A DNA stretch of 64,000 bases from Chitinophagaceae bacterium 26-R-25 (GCA_029906195.1 JARWSJ010000003.1:736505-800504); one strand, 5' to 3'. Positions 43,313-52,926 are shown, numbered from the stretch's first letter. Numbers and translations: made by a program. Notes: generated by a model not told the origin, from the letters alone.

Positions 43313-43588
43313 TTCTTTGTACAAAACCTTTACCAGCTACTCGGGGGCCATCAATAGGTACAAATTTTAGGATGGTTTCTTCCTAGGATTGGATAGGCTT
43401 CAATGATATTGGATAAACTTTCGAATTGAAAGATAAACGAGATAATACGGTTATTCTGGATTTGGATATTTGGTCTTGGATATTGGATTCGTCCGCTTAT
43501 CAATCAATTTCTATAACAAAAGTATTTAGAAGGCACATGGTTTGCAAGAGCATAAACGCTCAATTTTACTTTACAGTTTTTCTACAAA

Positions 43589-43685
43589 AAATAGTAATCT
43601 TACTATTTGCCAGTCTCGGATAATTACCCATTTTTACATGAACGGTCAAGATAAGTATTCATTTATCAGATAATAATTGATAAAT
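43589..43685. promoter_or_regulatory. Two perfect inverted repeats upstream of the SDR gene
   Basis: AAATAGTA-ATCT-TACTATTT (43589-43608) and ATTTATCA-N9-TGATAAAT (43661-43685), about 150 and 75 bp before the ATG. They could be operators or RNA hairpins. Confidence 0.4.
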
Positions 43686-43751
43686 TCAAGAATGCTAGGC
43701 CACACATGAGGAAATTTTTCCGCATAACCCTATTCAAAAAAACGTCGACGA

Positions 43752-44573
43752 ATGAAGTTTTTAAACAAGACTGTCTTTATAACCGGAGGTAGCCGCGGAA
43801 TTGGAAAAGCCATTGCAATGAAGCTGGCCAGCGAAGGGGCCAACATTGTAATCGCCGCCAAAACCGTAGAACCCAATCCAAAATTGGAAGGAACTATTTT
43901 CACCGCCGCCGAGGAAATAGATAAACAAGGCCCCGGTAACGTATTGCCCCTCCAGCTGGATATTCGCTTTGAGCAGGATATCGTAAGTGCCGTAAAAAAA
44001 GCGGTTGATACTTTTAACGGCATTGACATATTAATAAATAATGCAAGCGCCATCAACCTCGCCAACACAGAACAACTCGAAGCCAAAAGATTCGATCTGA
44101 TGCACGATATCAACGTTCGCGGCACCTTTTTCATGAGCCAGGCTTGTATTCCTTACCTGAAAAGAGCGAACAATCCACATATTTTAAATTTATCTCCTCC
44201 TATAAACCTCGATCCGCAGTGGTTTGCCAAACACCTTGCGTATACGATGAGCAAATATGGAATGAGCATGGTGGCAATGGGACTGGCGGAAGAACTGGCT
44301 ACGCATCGCATTGCTGCAAACACATTGTGGCCAAAAACAACCATCGCCACTGCTGCTGTACAGAATTTGCTGGGTGGCGATTTTCTTGTACAACGCAGCC
44401 GCACACCCGAAATAGTGGCCGACGCCGCATTTTACATTCTACAAAGACCTTCTTACGAATGCTCGGGAAACTTTTTCATTGATGAAGAAGTGTTGACCGC
44501 CGAGGGCATTACCGATTTCAAGAAATACGCTGTAAATCCGGAGAATAAGTTGATGCCGGATTTGTTTTTGTAA
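43752..44573 (+). CDS. SDR family oxidoreductase (HSDL2-like)
   Basis: FITGGSRGIGKAIA (residues 9-22) is the NAD(P)-binding motif, LINNASAINL the NNAG-type motif, Ser148 in LNLSPPINL and Tyr164-x3-Lys168 in AYTMSKYGMS the catalytic set. The length (273) and PPINL/HLAYTMSKY pattern match the hydroxysteroid dehydrogenase-like protein 2 group, lacking the human C-terminal sterol-carrier domain. Substrate probably an acyl or steroid-like ketone; inference. It is a single gene flanked by repeat elements. Confidence 0.92.
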   Translation: MKFLNKTVFITGGSRGIGKAIAMKLASEGANIVIAAKTVEPNPKLEGTIFTAAEEIDKQGPGNVLPLQLDIRFEQDIVSAVKKAVDTFNGIDILINNASAINLANTEQLEAKRFDLMHDINVRGTFFMSQACIPYLKRANNPHILNLSPPINLDPQWFAKHLAYTMSKYGMSMVAMGLAEELATHRIAANTLWPKTTIATAAVQNLLGGDFLVQRSRTPEIVADAAFYILQRPSYECSGNFFIDEEVLTAEGITDFKKYAVNPENKLMPDLFL

Positions 44574-44671
44574 CGCTTACGGCCTAACGCCTAATGCCGA
44601 ACGCAAGTGGCTGAATGTGCAGTTCGCCGCACAGAGACAGCGTTCAGCGTTGGGCGTTAAGCGTTAAGCCT
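44571..44671. repeat. Inverted-repeat element 19 (GCGTTAAG word)
   Basis: The left arm (44571-44604) overlaps the SDR stop: TAACGCTTACGGCCTAACGC and on. The right arm (44640-44671) is GCGTTCAGCGTTGGGCGTTA and on, and ends in the recO stop. So one element spans exactly the gap between two convergent stops. Confidence 0.86.
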
Positions 44672-45410
44672 ACGAAAGTACTTCCTGCAGCACTGCCAGC
44701 GTTCTCATGTGCCCAAACTCCGGAACGTGCAATGCGTAAAACAACTCCAGGGAATGCATGAGTGACTGGCGGCTTTGCCTGTTTAGCTTTATTTGTGATA
44801 GCTCGGAAGGTTGTTGCACTTTGAGCAGTTGGGACACAGTATAACTAAGGTCGCCCTCAATGAAGAATTGATGCTGTGGGTATTCTTTTTGGAAAACACC
44901 TTCCTGCAAATTCAATATATTATTTCCCGTTTCGTAATCATCAAAGATTTTGAATCCGAAAAAGTTGGTGAGGTTCAAAGCGAAGAAGAGCGGATAATTT
45001 GCTACAACCGCATCGTCGCCTTCATCCAGATGGATCATAGCATCTTCAATAAAATAATAAAGCTCCGCATTGGCCTCGGGGAGTTTGAGGCATTTTTGCA
45101 AAAGCTCGACAATAAATAGTGCAACCGCATTTTTATAAACATCGAAAAAAATACGCTGGTACAAAAAACCCCATTTGTACTCTTTAATGCGCTGGATATT
45201 TTTCAATTCATTGTGGTAAACGATAAGATCAAGAATAGCGCCCGGCTGAAACAGATTCGCTTTTCCCTGGCCTTTCTTATTGACTGTTCTTACGCCGTTT
45301 TGCAAATAAGTTTGCGTACCAAAAAGCTCTGTGAACACGGTAACGATCACGCTCGTTTCTCCATATTTTACCGTTTTTAAAACAAGCCCTTTGGTTTTGA
45401 ATGTGATCAT
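44670..45410 (-). CDS. recO: DNA repair protein RecO
   Basis: The N-terminus TFKTKGLVLKTVKYGETSVI and VTVFTELFGTQTYLQNGVRT form the OB-fold start typical of RecO. The helical remainder includes the family-typical FFDVYKNAVALFIVELLQKC. Length 246. The zinc-finger cysteines of some RecO proteins are absent, as in most Bacteroidota. It loads RecA at gaps with RecR. The stop codon lies in a repeat arm. Confidence 0.9.
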   Translation of the reverse strand: MITFKTKGLVLKTVKYGETSVIVTVFTELFGTQTYLQNGVRTVNKKGQGKANLFQPGAILDLIVYHNELKNIQRIKEYKWGFLYQRIFFDVYKNAVALFIVELLQKCLKLPEANAELYYFIEDAMIHLDEGDDAVVANYPLFFALNLTNFFGFKIFDDYETGNNILNLQEGVFQKEYPQHQFFIEGDLSYTVSQLLKVQQPSELSQIKLNRQSRQSLMHSLELFYALHVPEFGHMRTLAVLQEVLS

Positions 45411-45418
45411 GGGGGAAA

Positions 45419-45650
45419 GTTAGGAATTAGGAATTAGAAATCAGGAATTAGAGGAGGGTTGTTAGTTGTTGGTTGATGGTTGTTAGTCGTTGCCGGCTGC
45501 CAGTGGCCGGTTGGCCGGTGGCAACTTTTTGCTAAAACTGCAGACAGTAAATTAGATGGGAAAGATGTTACACATAAACACCGGTATCCGGCTACAGGGC
45601 ACTGGCACGCAATTCCCTAACAACCATCAACCAACAACTAACAACAATTT
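45419..45650. repeat. Composite inverted-repeat element 20 (GAATTAG and GGTTGTTA words)
   Basis: A GAATTAG arm (45420-45453, no partner) is stacked on a GGTTGTTAGTTGTTGGTTGA arm (45456-45488), whose partner CAACCATCAACCAACAACTA lies at 45619-45650. Between is a GC-rich hairpin GTTGCCGG/CCGGTGGCAAC region (45489-45528). Confidence 0.82.
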
Positions 45651-45687
45651 TCCTTTTCTTTGCTCACAATATAATATTATACATACC

Positions 45688-48036
45688 ATGTGGGAGAAAC
45701 TGGGCCAATTTGTACTGAAAAACAGAGTTATTTTACTGGTTCTACTGTTAGCGGCAACGGGTTTTATGGGATATCATACCAGCAAACTCCAGTTGAGCTA
45801 CGACTTTTCAAGGGCCGTTCCTACCGACAATCCGAAATACCAGGAATATCTTGCTTTTAAACAGAAGTTTGGTGAAGATGGTAACATGCTGGTGATTGGG
45901 TTTGAGACGAAAGATCTTTTCAAAGAAAATGTTTTTAACGAATACAGAAAGCTCGTAGAAAATCTAAAAAAAGTAAACAAAGTTGAAGATGTTATCAGCC
46001 TGGCCAATTCAATCACACTCGCAAAGAATGACAGTTCTGAAAAACTAAAGGCCGTACAGATATTTCCGGCAGGCAATCTTTCCCAACAGGACCTGGACAG
46101 CGGCAAAGCCAAATTTTTAAATCTTCCTTTCTATCGTGGTTTTTTATTTAATCCTCAAACAAACGCATACCTTACCGGAGTGCACATCAACAAACAGGCG
46201 ATGGCATCCAAGGAAAGAACGACAGTCGTAAACAACATAGTTGCAGCAGGAGATGCCTTTAGCAAGGCAACAGGAATTGAAATGCATTACAGCGGTTTGC
46301 CATTGATTCGTACACAGGTAGCCGATAGAATTGCTTTTGAAATGCGTTGGCTGCTGATCGGTTCGCTAATCTTGTCTGCAGTCATCCTCATGGTATTTTT
46401 CAGAAGTGTGAGCGCCACCATTATGTCCCTGCTGGTAGTAATTTTCGGCGTGATATGGGCAACGGGCACTATGGAGCTGTTCCATTATAAAATTACATTG
46501 CTCAATGCATTGATACCACCATTGGTGGTTGTAATTGGCATTCCAAACTGTATTTATTTCCTCAACAAATATCACTTATCATGGCGCGACACACAGGATA
46601 AACATGCAGCACTCATTCAAATGATCGCTAAAATGGGGATCGTTACATTGTTCTGTAACATCGCAGCAGCAATTGGTTTCGCGGTTTTTGCGTTAACGAA
46701 AAGTCCACTGTTGAAAGAGTTTGGTGTGGTAGCAGGCATCAGTATCATGGTGATATTCGTGATCTCGTTTATTTTCATTCCTACCGTATTAAGTTTTCTT
46801 CCGGCACCAAAAGCAAAGCATGTTCGGTACCTGGAAAATAGATGGCTGCTGAGTTTGCTTGATAAACTGGAGATATGGTCCTTGAATCATCGCAAATTTA
46901 TTTATGTATGCACAGCAATCATTTCAGTAGCGTCCATAATGGGCATGTTGAGGTTGAAATCAGAAGGATTTATCGTAGATGATTTGCCAAAAACAGACAG
47001 AATTTATAAGGACCTTAAATATTTCGAAAGCAATTTCAATGGTGTAATGCCGTTGGAGATTGCAGTAGATACAAAAAGAAAAAATGGCTTCCGTGCAAAA
47101 CCACTCGAAATACTGGGAGCAATGGATTCTTTGAGCACCTACATCGATTCGAGACCTGAAATGGCAAAACCATTGTCAATCGTAGAAGGGATGAAGTTTG
47201 CACGACAAGCTTATTACGATGGAGACAGTAGCTACTATAGTTTGCCGAACTCATTTGACGTGGCATTTCTTGCGGGTTATCTGAACATGAAATCTGACAG
47301 CGGAAGCGCCAAATCGCAGAACACTTTTACAAAATTGGTAAGCTCGTTCATGGACAGTTCAAAACAGGTGGCTCGCATTAGTGTAAACATGAAAGACGTT
47401 GGTAGCGCAGAATTGCCCCGCATCATTGCTGACGTAAAGGAGAAAGCCAATCAGTATTTTGACAGCAGTAAATACAGCGTACAGTTTACCGGAAGCAGTG
47501 TAACGTTCCTCGAGGGAAGCAGTTTTATTATTAATGGTTTGAAAGAAAGCATCATGTGGGCATTCCTGTTGATTGCTTTATGTATGCTTTATTTGTTTAA
47601 GTCATTGCGTATTTTGATCTGTTCGCTTATACCTAACATCATTCCATTGTTGATTACTGCCGGTGTGATGGGTTGGTTGGGTGTTCGTTTGAAACCTTCG
47701 ACTGTATTGGTTTTCAGTGTTGCGTTGGGGATAGCAATTGACATTACCATACGATTCCTCGTAAATTATAAACAAGAGAAAGATGAGGATGAAGAAAAAG
47801 ACTCCAGGCAATTGGTAGTTGATACGATTCACACAACGGGCATCAGTATAATCTACACATCGCTTGTATTGATCGCAGGATTTGTGATTTTCTGCTTCAG
47901 CGGGTTTGGTGGTACAAAATCGCTGGGTTGGTTGATATCGCTCACGTTGGTTGCTGCAACCTTTACGAATTTGATATTGTTGCCAGCCTTGTTAATAAGC
48001 ACAACGACGAAGAAAGAAAAGAAATTGAAGAAATAG
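45688..48036 (+). CDS. MMPL/RND family transporter
   Basis: The start is taken at the ATG at 45688 (MWEKLGQFVLKNRVILLVLL). A frame extended 44 residues upstream would be read through the repeat arm. The 782-residue protein has the two RND halves: first membrane bundle about 220-390 with VVVIGIPNCIYFLNKY, and second about 600-770 with FSVALGIAIDITIRFL. Each half has a large soluble loop. Conserved in Bacteroidota as a predicted lipid or hopanoid/RND exporter; substrate unknown. Confidence 0.88.
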   Translation: MWEKLGQFVLKNRVILLVLLLAATGFMGYHTSKLQLSYDFSRAVPTDNPKYQEYLAFKQKFGEDGNMLVIGFETKDLFKENVFNEYRKLVENLKKVNKVEDVISLANSITLAKNDSSEKLKAVQIFPAGNLSQQDLDSGKAKFLNLPFYRGFLFNPQTNAYLTGVHINKQAMASKERTTVVNNIVAAGDAFSKATGIEMHYSGLPLIRTQVADRIAFEMRWLLIGSLILSAVILMVFFRSVSATIMSLLVVIFGVIWATGTMELFHYKITLLNALIPPLVVVIGIPNCIYFLNKYHLSWRDTQDKHAALIQMIAKMGIVTLFCNIAAAIGFAVFALTKSPLLKEFGVVAGISIMVIFVISFIFIPTVLSFLPAPKAKHVRYLENRWLLSLLDKLEIWSLNHRKFIYVCTAIISVASIMGMLRLKSEGFIVDDLPKTDRIYKDLKYFESNFNGVMPLEIAVDTKRKNGFRAKPLEILGAMDSLSTYIDSRPEMAKPLSIVEGMKFARQAYYDGDSSYYSLPNSFDVAFLAGYLNMKSDSGSAKSQNTFTKLVSSFMDSSKQVARISVNMKDVGSAELPRIIADVKEKANQYFDSSKYSVQFTGSSVTFLEGSSFIINGLKESIMWAFLLIALCMLYLFKSLRILICSLIPNIIPLLITAGVMGWLGVRLKPSTVLVFSVALGIAIDITIRFLVNYKQEKDEDEEKDSRQLVVDTIHTTGISIIYTSLVLIAGFVIFCFSGFGGTKSLGWLISLTLVAATFTNLILLPALLISTTTKKEKKLKK

Positions 48037-48060
48037 AATCCAGCACAAGAATTTTTATTG

Positions 48061-48086
48061 AGCCGCCTGTATAGGCGGCTTTTTAT
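48061..48086 (+). terminator. Terminator of the MMPL transporter gene
   Basis: AGCCGCC/GGCGGCT 7-bp stem with loop TGTATA, followed by TTTTT, 25 bp after the stop. Confidence 0.9.
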
Positions 48087-48236
48087 ATTTCAGACATTTG
48101 TTTTTAGAAAAAAGACAACGTCGATATTTTAAATTCGTTAACAATTAAAACGATCTCTAAATCTTTTTTACAATAATTAAAGCGCATCTAAATAATACGA
48201 TAAAACATATTTGCGATAGTGTTAAAATTCTTCATT

Positions 48237-48264
48237 GATAAAACACAATAGGTGTTGTTTTATC
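48237..48264 (+). promoter_or_regulatory. Hairpin upstream of susC1
   Basis: GATAAAACAC, four-base loop, then GGTGTTGTTTTATC (one bulge). A half copy, GATAAAACA, occurs 38 bp upstream at 48199. It could bind a regulator or shape the leader. Confidence 0.4.
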
Positions 48265-48326
48265 TTCTCACAAACATTCTCAGATCAAATCTCTGCTACA
48301 AAAGGTTCAAAATTGCGGCTTCGTTT

Positions 48327-48340
48327 CATGACATGTCATG
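48327..48340. promoter_or_regulatory. Perfect 14-bp palindrome upstream of susC1
   Basis: CATGACATGTCATG is a perfect palindrome 49 bp before the susC start. Likely operator, but without a second copy in the window. Confidence 0.45.
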
Positions 48341-48388
48341 CACGGGTTAATTTCCAAATCTTGATTTGTTAATTAATAAAACCTTTAC

Positions 48389-51300
48389 ATGAAAAAAATC
48401 TTATTGCTGCTAACAGTCATGATCGGGCTGATAACGCAGATACTCGCACAAAGCCATCAGGTGTCGGGCAAAGTAACAGATGAAAAAGGCAATCCGGTTT
48501 CCGGCGCATCGATTGCTATTAAAGACTTTAAAATAGGTACGACTACAAAAGAAGATGGAAACTTTTCTTTCAGTATTCCTGCTAGTGCCAAAACACTAAT
48601 TGTATCGGCAGTTGGATTTACAGAAAAAAGAATAACAATAGGGGGTGACGCAATCAACGTGGTATTGGTAAAGGACGATAAGAAGTTGGACGAGGTTGTT
48701 GTAACCGCTATGGGGCAGAAACGAGATAAGAAGGGATTGGGGTATTCTATTACAGAATTGAAAGGAGATGCGCTTACAAAAACGCCGAATCAAAACGGAG
48801 TAACGGGACTAAGTGGAAAAGTTGCCGGTTTGCAGGTTATTTCCAGCGGTGGAGCGCCCGGTCAGGCGGCTTCAATAGTAGTACGTGGCGGTGCAAAATC
48901 TATGACAGGCAGTAACGAGCCTTTGTATGTTATCGATGGGGTGCCTGTTAGCAATAGCACGGACGGCGATGATAACCTGCGTCTTGGGCAAAGCAATGTA
49001 GGATCTACTCCCAATAGAATGTCAGACATTAATCCGGATGATGTTGAGTCCATCTCTGTTTTAAAGGGAGGTGCAGCTTCAGTGTTATACGGCAATCGCG
49101 GAGCAAACGGTGTTATTTTGATCACAACAAAATCCGGCAAAGCCGCGAAAGGAAAACCTATCGTTGTATTTTCCTCTAATGTTGGTGCTGATAATGCGCT
49201 AAAATTACCTGAGTTTCAAAATACGTATGCTCAAGGTACTAACGGAGCGGACTATGCGGAAGCAACCTCTTTTTCTTTTGGACCTAAAATAGAAGGTCAG
49301 CAGGTTTACAGCAAAGCCGCTGGAAAAAATGTAACCCTGCAAGTACATGATCCGCGAAAAGATTTTTTGAAAACCGGATTTACATGGAACAATAATATTT
49401 CAGTAAGCCAGACAATGGAAAAAACAAACTTCTATTTTTCTGCAGGAAATTTTAAGCAAACCGCAATTGTTCCCAATCAGGATTATAACAAAGCCAACGT
49501 ACGTTTTAATATTACCAATCAGCTTACTTCAAAACTTTCAATGGGCGGGAACTTCAGTTACATCAAAACATGGGGTAATGTTCCTTATGGAGGCCAGGAT
49601 GGAAACAATCCTTTCTTTGCATTGTTCGATATGCCTGTGTCCTGGGACATAAATGGCTATGGATATCAAAAGCCTGATGGTTCGCAAATTAATTTCAGAG
49701 GCGGTTCATTTGACAACCCACTATGGTCAGTTAATAAAAATTACTATAAAACAAAAGATGATCGTATAGTTGGCGGTATTAATCTGGACTACAAAGCATT
49801 GCCATGGCTTGATCTTTCCTACAAGCTGGGTTTGGATCAGTACCACGACAACCGAACTGCTTTTAAAGATATCAAAAGCGGAGCGAGCCCATATGGTTAT
49901 CTGTCAAATGATTTGATAAAGCGTGAAGAAATCACATCAACGTTTTTGGCAAACGTTACGCGCAAACTTACTTCTTATATCGGCATGAACTTTACTTTGG
50001 GGCACAGCTATAACCAAAGAAAATCTGATCAGTTTACACAAACGGCAACGTCGTTATCATTTCCTGGTATTGCTCACATGAGTAATGCAACCTCTTTTAA
50101 TCCGGATTATCAGTATAACACATTAAGGAGAACCATAGGTGTATTTGGTGATTTGAAACTTGATTACAAAAATTATCTGTTCCTTGGCTTAACGGCACGC
50201 AACGAATGGTCATCTACATTACCCGCTTCTAACGGAAGTTACTTCTACCCGGGGGTAAATGCTGCATTTGTATTTACAGAGGTGCTAAACATTGATAAGA
50301 ATATTTTAAGCTATGGAAAAATTCGCGCAGCCTATGCCAAAACAGCAAGAGATGCGCAACCGTACCAGATTTATAACGTTTACTATAGTGCAACTGCACA
50401 AGACGGCATGACGAGTGGAATAATTTTTCCGTTTGGCTCTATTCCTTCAGCAGCTTATAATCCAACACTCAAAAACCTGAATCTAAAACCTGAAATCACA
50501 AAAGAGTTTGAGCTTGGCGCAGAGCTAAAATTCCTGAACAACAGGCTTGGTCTTGATATCACCTATTTCCAAAATAAGAACACGGACATGATCATTCCTT
50601 TGGATGTATCAAAAACTACAGGTATTCAGAATATGGTTGTTAATGGAGGTGCTACAAGAAACAAGGGATTGGAATTAACGCTTAATGCGGGTATCATCAG
50701 AGCCCAAAACTTCAATTGGGATATGAATATAACGTTCACCCGCATACGCTCTAAGGTATTGAGCATTTACGGCGATCTTGATAAGATATATCTTGGAGGG
50801 TTTGATGGAAATCCTGCTGTATTTGCAGTGTTGGGTCAGCAATACGGCTCTATAATCGGAACCGGCTATCAAAGAGATTCTTTGGGAAGAATTATGGTAG
50901 GTGCAGATGGCAGGCCTGATCTGGTTGATGGAATGAATCTTGGAAAAACCGCACCAGACTGGACCGCGGGAATTACAAATACATTTACCTATAAGAATTT
51001 TAGTTTGAATGTTTTGGTTGACATGCGTCACGGAGGTTATGTTCTTAATGGTACGAAACAATTGTTGGATTACTACGGAACCGGTAAGCAATCCGGAGTG
51101 GGACGTTATGAGTCTTTTGTTTTTGATGGAGTGAGTGATGTTCCCGGAAAGAAGAATGATGTATCTGTTAGTCGTGATAGAAACTGGTGGAGCTATCAAT
51201 ACAATATCGACGAAGCTTATGTGTACAAAAACAATTGGGTAAAGCTTCGTGAAGTAGCCCTCTCATATGCGCTTCCGGTAAAGAATAGCATAGTTAAAAA

Positions 51301-51463
51301 AGTGAACGTCGGTTTGTATGGCCGCAATCTTTTCTTGTGGACAAAAGTGCCGGACGTGGATCCGGAATCAAGTTCATTTGGTATAGGAAATGCACAGGGT
51401 ATTACTCGAATAGCATATCCAACAACCCGTTCAATGGGCCTCAATGTTAAAGTAACTTTCTAA
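48389..51463 (+). CDS. SusC/RagA family TonB-linked outer membrane transporter (first)
   Basis: A signal peptide (MKKILLLLTVMIGLITQILA) is followed by a carboxypeptidase-regulatory-like domain (VSGKVTDEKGNPVSGASIAI, residues about 24-105), a TonB-box-like DEVVVTAMGQ, a plug domain with the SusC-typical DVESISVLKGGAASVLYGNR and ANGVILITTK, and a barrel ending in MGLNVKVTF. Length 1024. It imports a glycan or other nutrient bound by the partner lipoprotein encoded 10 bp downstream. No sugar hydrolase or sensor gene accompanies the pair. Confidence 0.94.
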   Translation: MKKILLLLTVMIGLITQILAQSHQVSGKVTDEKGNPVSGASIAIKDFKIGTTTKEDGNFSFSIPASAKTLIVSAVGFTEKRITIGGDAINVVLVKDDKKLDEVVVTAMGQKRDKKGLGYSITELKGDALTKTPNQNGVTGLSGKVAGLQVISSGGAPGQAASIVVRGGAKSMTGSNEPLYVIDGVPVSNSTDGDDNLRLGQSNVGSTPNRMSDINPDDVESISVLKGGAASVLYGNRGANGVILITTKSGKAAKGKPIVVFSSNVGADNALKLPEFQNTYAQGTNGADYAEATSFSFGPKIEGQQVYSKAAGKNVTLQVHDPRKDFLKTGFTWNNNISVSQTMEKTNFYFSAGNFKQTAIVPNQDYNKANVRFNITNQLTSKLSMGGNFSYIKTWGNVPYGGQDGNNPFFALFDMPVSWDINGYGYQKPDGSQINFRGGSFDNPLWSVNKNYYKTKDDRIVGGINLDYKALPWLDLSYKLGLDQYHDNRTAFKDIKSGASPYGYLSNDLIKREEITSTFLANVTRKLTSYIGMNFTLGHSYNQRKSDQFTQTATSLSFPGIAHMSNATSFNPDYQYNTLRRTIGVFGDLKLDYKNYLFLGLTARNEWSSTLPASNGSYFYPGVNAAFVFTEVLNIDKNILSYGKIRAAYAKTARDAQPYQIYNVYYSATAQDGMTSGIIFPFGSIPSAAYNPTLKNLNLKPEITKEFELGAELKFLNNRLGLDITYFQNKNTDMIIPLDVSKTTGIQNMVVNGGATRNKGLELTLNAGIIRAQNFNWDMNITFTRIRSKVLSIYGDLDKIYLGGFDGNPAVFAVLGQQYGSIIGTGYQRDSLGRIMVGADGRPDLVDGMNLGKTAPDWTAGITNTFTYKNFSLNVLVDMRHGGYVLNGTKQLLDYYGTGKQSGVGRYESFVFDGVSDVPGKKNDVSVSRDRNWWSYQYNIDEAYVYKNNWVKLREVALSYALPVKNSIVKKVNVGLYGRNLFLWTKVPDVDPESSSFGIGNAQGITRIAYPTTRSMGLNVKVTF

Positions 51464-51473
51464 AAGAGCAATC

Positions 51474-52907
51474 ATGAAAATTAATAAACTCAATATAATA
51501 GCTGCATTTTTATCAATTGCAAGTATCACCTCATGCAAAAAGACGCTGGATGTAAACAATGATCCCAATGCATTTTCCGATGGACTCATTACACCTGCTT
51601 CATTATTACCCTCCATCGAAGTTAATCTTGCTTATGCACTGGGCGGCGATGCAACGAGAATAACTGCATCTTTGACCCAGCACTATGCAGGACATCGTTC
51701 GCAGCCGCTTGATTACGCCCAGTACAATATCAATCCTTCATCAACTGATACCTACTGGCAAAATATGTACACAGTTGTTTTGACCAATACTAATAAAATG
51801 ATAGCCAAAGCCAGGCAGGCTGGTGATTCTACCTATGTGGGAGTTGGCCAGATAATAGAAGCCTATGCGTTTAGTGTACTAACTGATATGTATGGCGACA
51901 TCCCTTTTTCTGATGCGTTGCAATTTGCCGGGGATATGACTCCTGCCTATGACAAGCAAAAGGATATTTACAATGGTTTATTTAAAATGTTAGACAATGG
52001 AATTGCCAATGTAAAAATATCGGCTGCCACTAGCATTACCGGTGATATGATCTATAGAAAACCTGCCAATTGGGAAAAATTTGCCAATTCAGTTAAGTTG
52101 AGGTTATATAACCATCTTTCAGCCACGCAACCCAACGGAGTAACGGATTTTTTAAACACCAATCCAGTACTGATCACTGCTAACAGCGACAATGCGAAAG
52201 TGATATTTGGAATAACCCAGGCAAACGCAAATCCGATCTATCAAATGGATGTGACATCCGGACGCACGGATGAGGCTGTTTGTGCTACCTTGGTTGATAA
52301 AATGAAAGCGCTTAACGACCCCAGGATTCCTGTATATTTTAACGTAGTGCAAAACAATGGACAGGGATACCAGGGGCAATACAGAGGTAATGCGCCGGGA
52401 GGAAGTCAGGATGATGCAAGCAAAAATCTTTATTCGAGAGTAGGCACATATTATGCATCAATAAGTTCTCCGGTTATTTTAATGAGTGCCGCAGAAGTTC
52501 AATATATTATTGCTGAAGCCCGCGTCAACAGCGGCGATCAAACCGCAGCCAAGCAGGCTTACGAAACCGCAATAACAAACGATTTTGAAATGTTGGGTTT
52601 GTCGGCTTCTACTGCAGGATATCTCTCTAATCCGGATGTAGCATTTGATGGCACATTGAAACGTGTTATGGAGCAAAAATGGGTAACGATGTATCAGGCG
52701 ACTTATGAATCCTGGACAGATTGGAGAAGAACGGGCTTTCCAGAACTGCATCCAGCAGTTAACAATTACACCAGCAATGTGATTCCCGTTAGAATTCCTT
52801 ACCCGCAATCTGAAATAAATCTGAACGCAAAATCATTGCAAAATGGGCCCGGCATTCCCGTGCCTTATAAATCTTTGAAAGTACCGGTTTGGTGGAATAC
52901 AAAGTAA
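51474..52907 (+). CDS. SusD/RagB-like outer membrane lipoprotein (first)
   Basis: A lipobox (ASITSC) puts the lipidated Cys at 21, followed by KKTLDVNNDPNAFSDGLITP, typical of the SusD-like group 2. TPR-like helices such as VGQIIEAYAFSVLTDMYGDI and MSAAEVQYIIAEARVNSGDQ support the fold. Length 477. It captures the nutrient at the cell surface and forms a lid on its SusC partner. It belongs to the SusD-like class often found with peptides or unusual ligands, so glycan binding is not assured. Confidence 0.92.
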   Translation: MKINKLNIIAAFLSIASITSCKKTLDVNNDPNAFSDGLITPASLLPSIEVNLAYALGGDATRITASLTQHYAGHRSQPLDYAQYNINPSSTDTYWQNMYTVVLTNTNKMIAKARQAGDSTYVGVGQIIEAYAFSVLTDMYGDIPFSDALQFAGDMTPAYDKQKDIYNGLFKMLDNGIANVKISAATSITGDMIYRKPANWEKFANSVKLRLYNHLSATQPNGVTDFLNTNPVLITANSDNAKVIFGITQANANPIYQMDVTSGRTDEAVCATLVDKMKALNDPRIPVYFNVVQNNGQGYQGQYRGNAPGGSQDDASKNLYSRVGTYYASISSPVILMSAAEVQYIIAEARVNSGDQTAAKQAYETAITNDFEMLGLSASTAGYLSNPDVAFDGTLKRVMEQKWVTMYQATYESWTDWRRTGFPELHPAVNNYTSNVIPVRIPYPQSEINLNAKSLQNGPGIPVPYKSLKVPVWWNTK

Positions 52908-52926
52908 TTGTTCCTATTTGATTGGG

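Larger units (their letters stand above)
43069..43751. other. Gene-free stretch of about 680 bp
   Basis: No supported coding frame. It holds element 18, a terminator-like hairpin, a degenerate GGATTTGGATATTTGG arm (about 43458-43490) and two perfect inverted repeats upstream of the SDR gene. Confidence 0.6.
48037..48388. other. Upstream region of the first SusC gene
   Basis: About 350 bp without a coding frame. It contains the transporter terminator, a near-perfect GATAAAACAC hairpin and a 14-bp palindrome, listed separately. No clear TTTG-N19-TAnnTTTG pair was found. Confidence 0.6.

Noticed and set aside
43164..43623. Two short plus-strand frames in the gap before the SDR gene
   Set aside because: They overlap a repeat element and a hairpin, have no signal or domain, and show no coding pattern.
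45556..45687. A longer MMPL transporter with 44 extra N-terminal residues
   Set aside because: The extension is read through the CAACCATCAACCAAC repeat arm; the ATG at 45688 gives the normal short N-terminus before the first membrane span.
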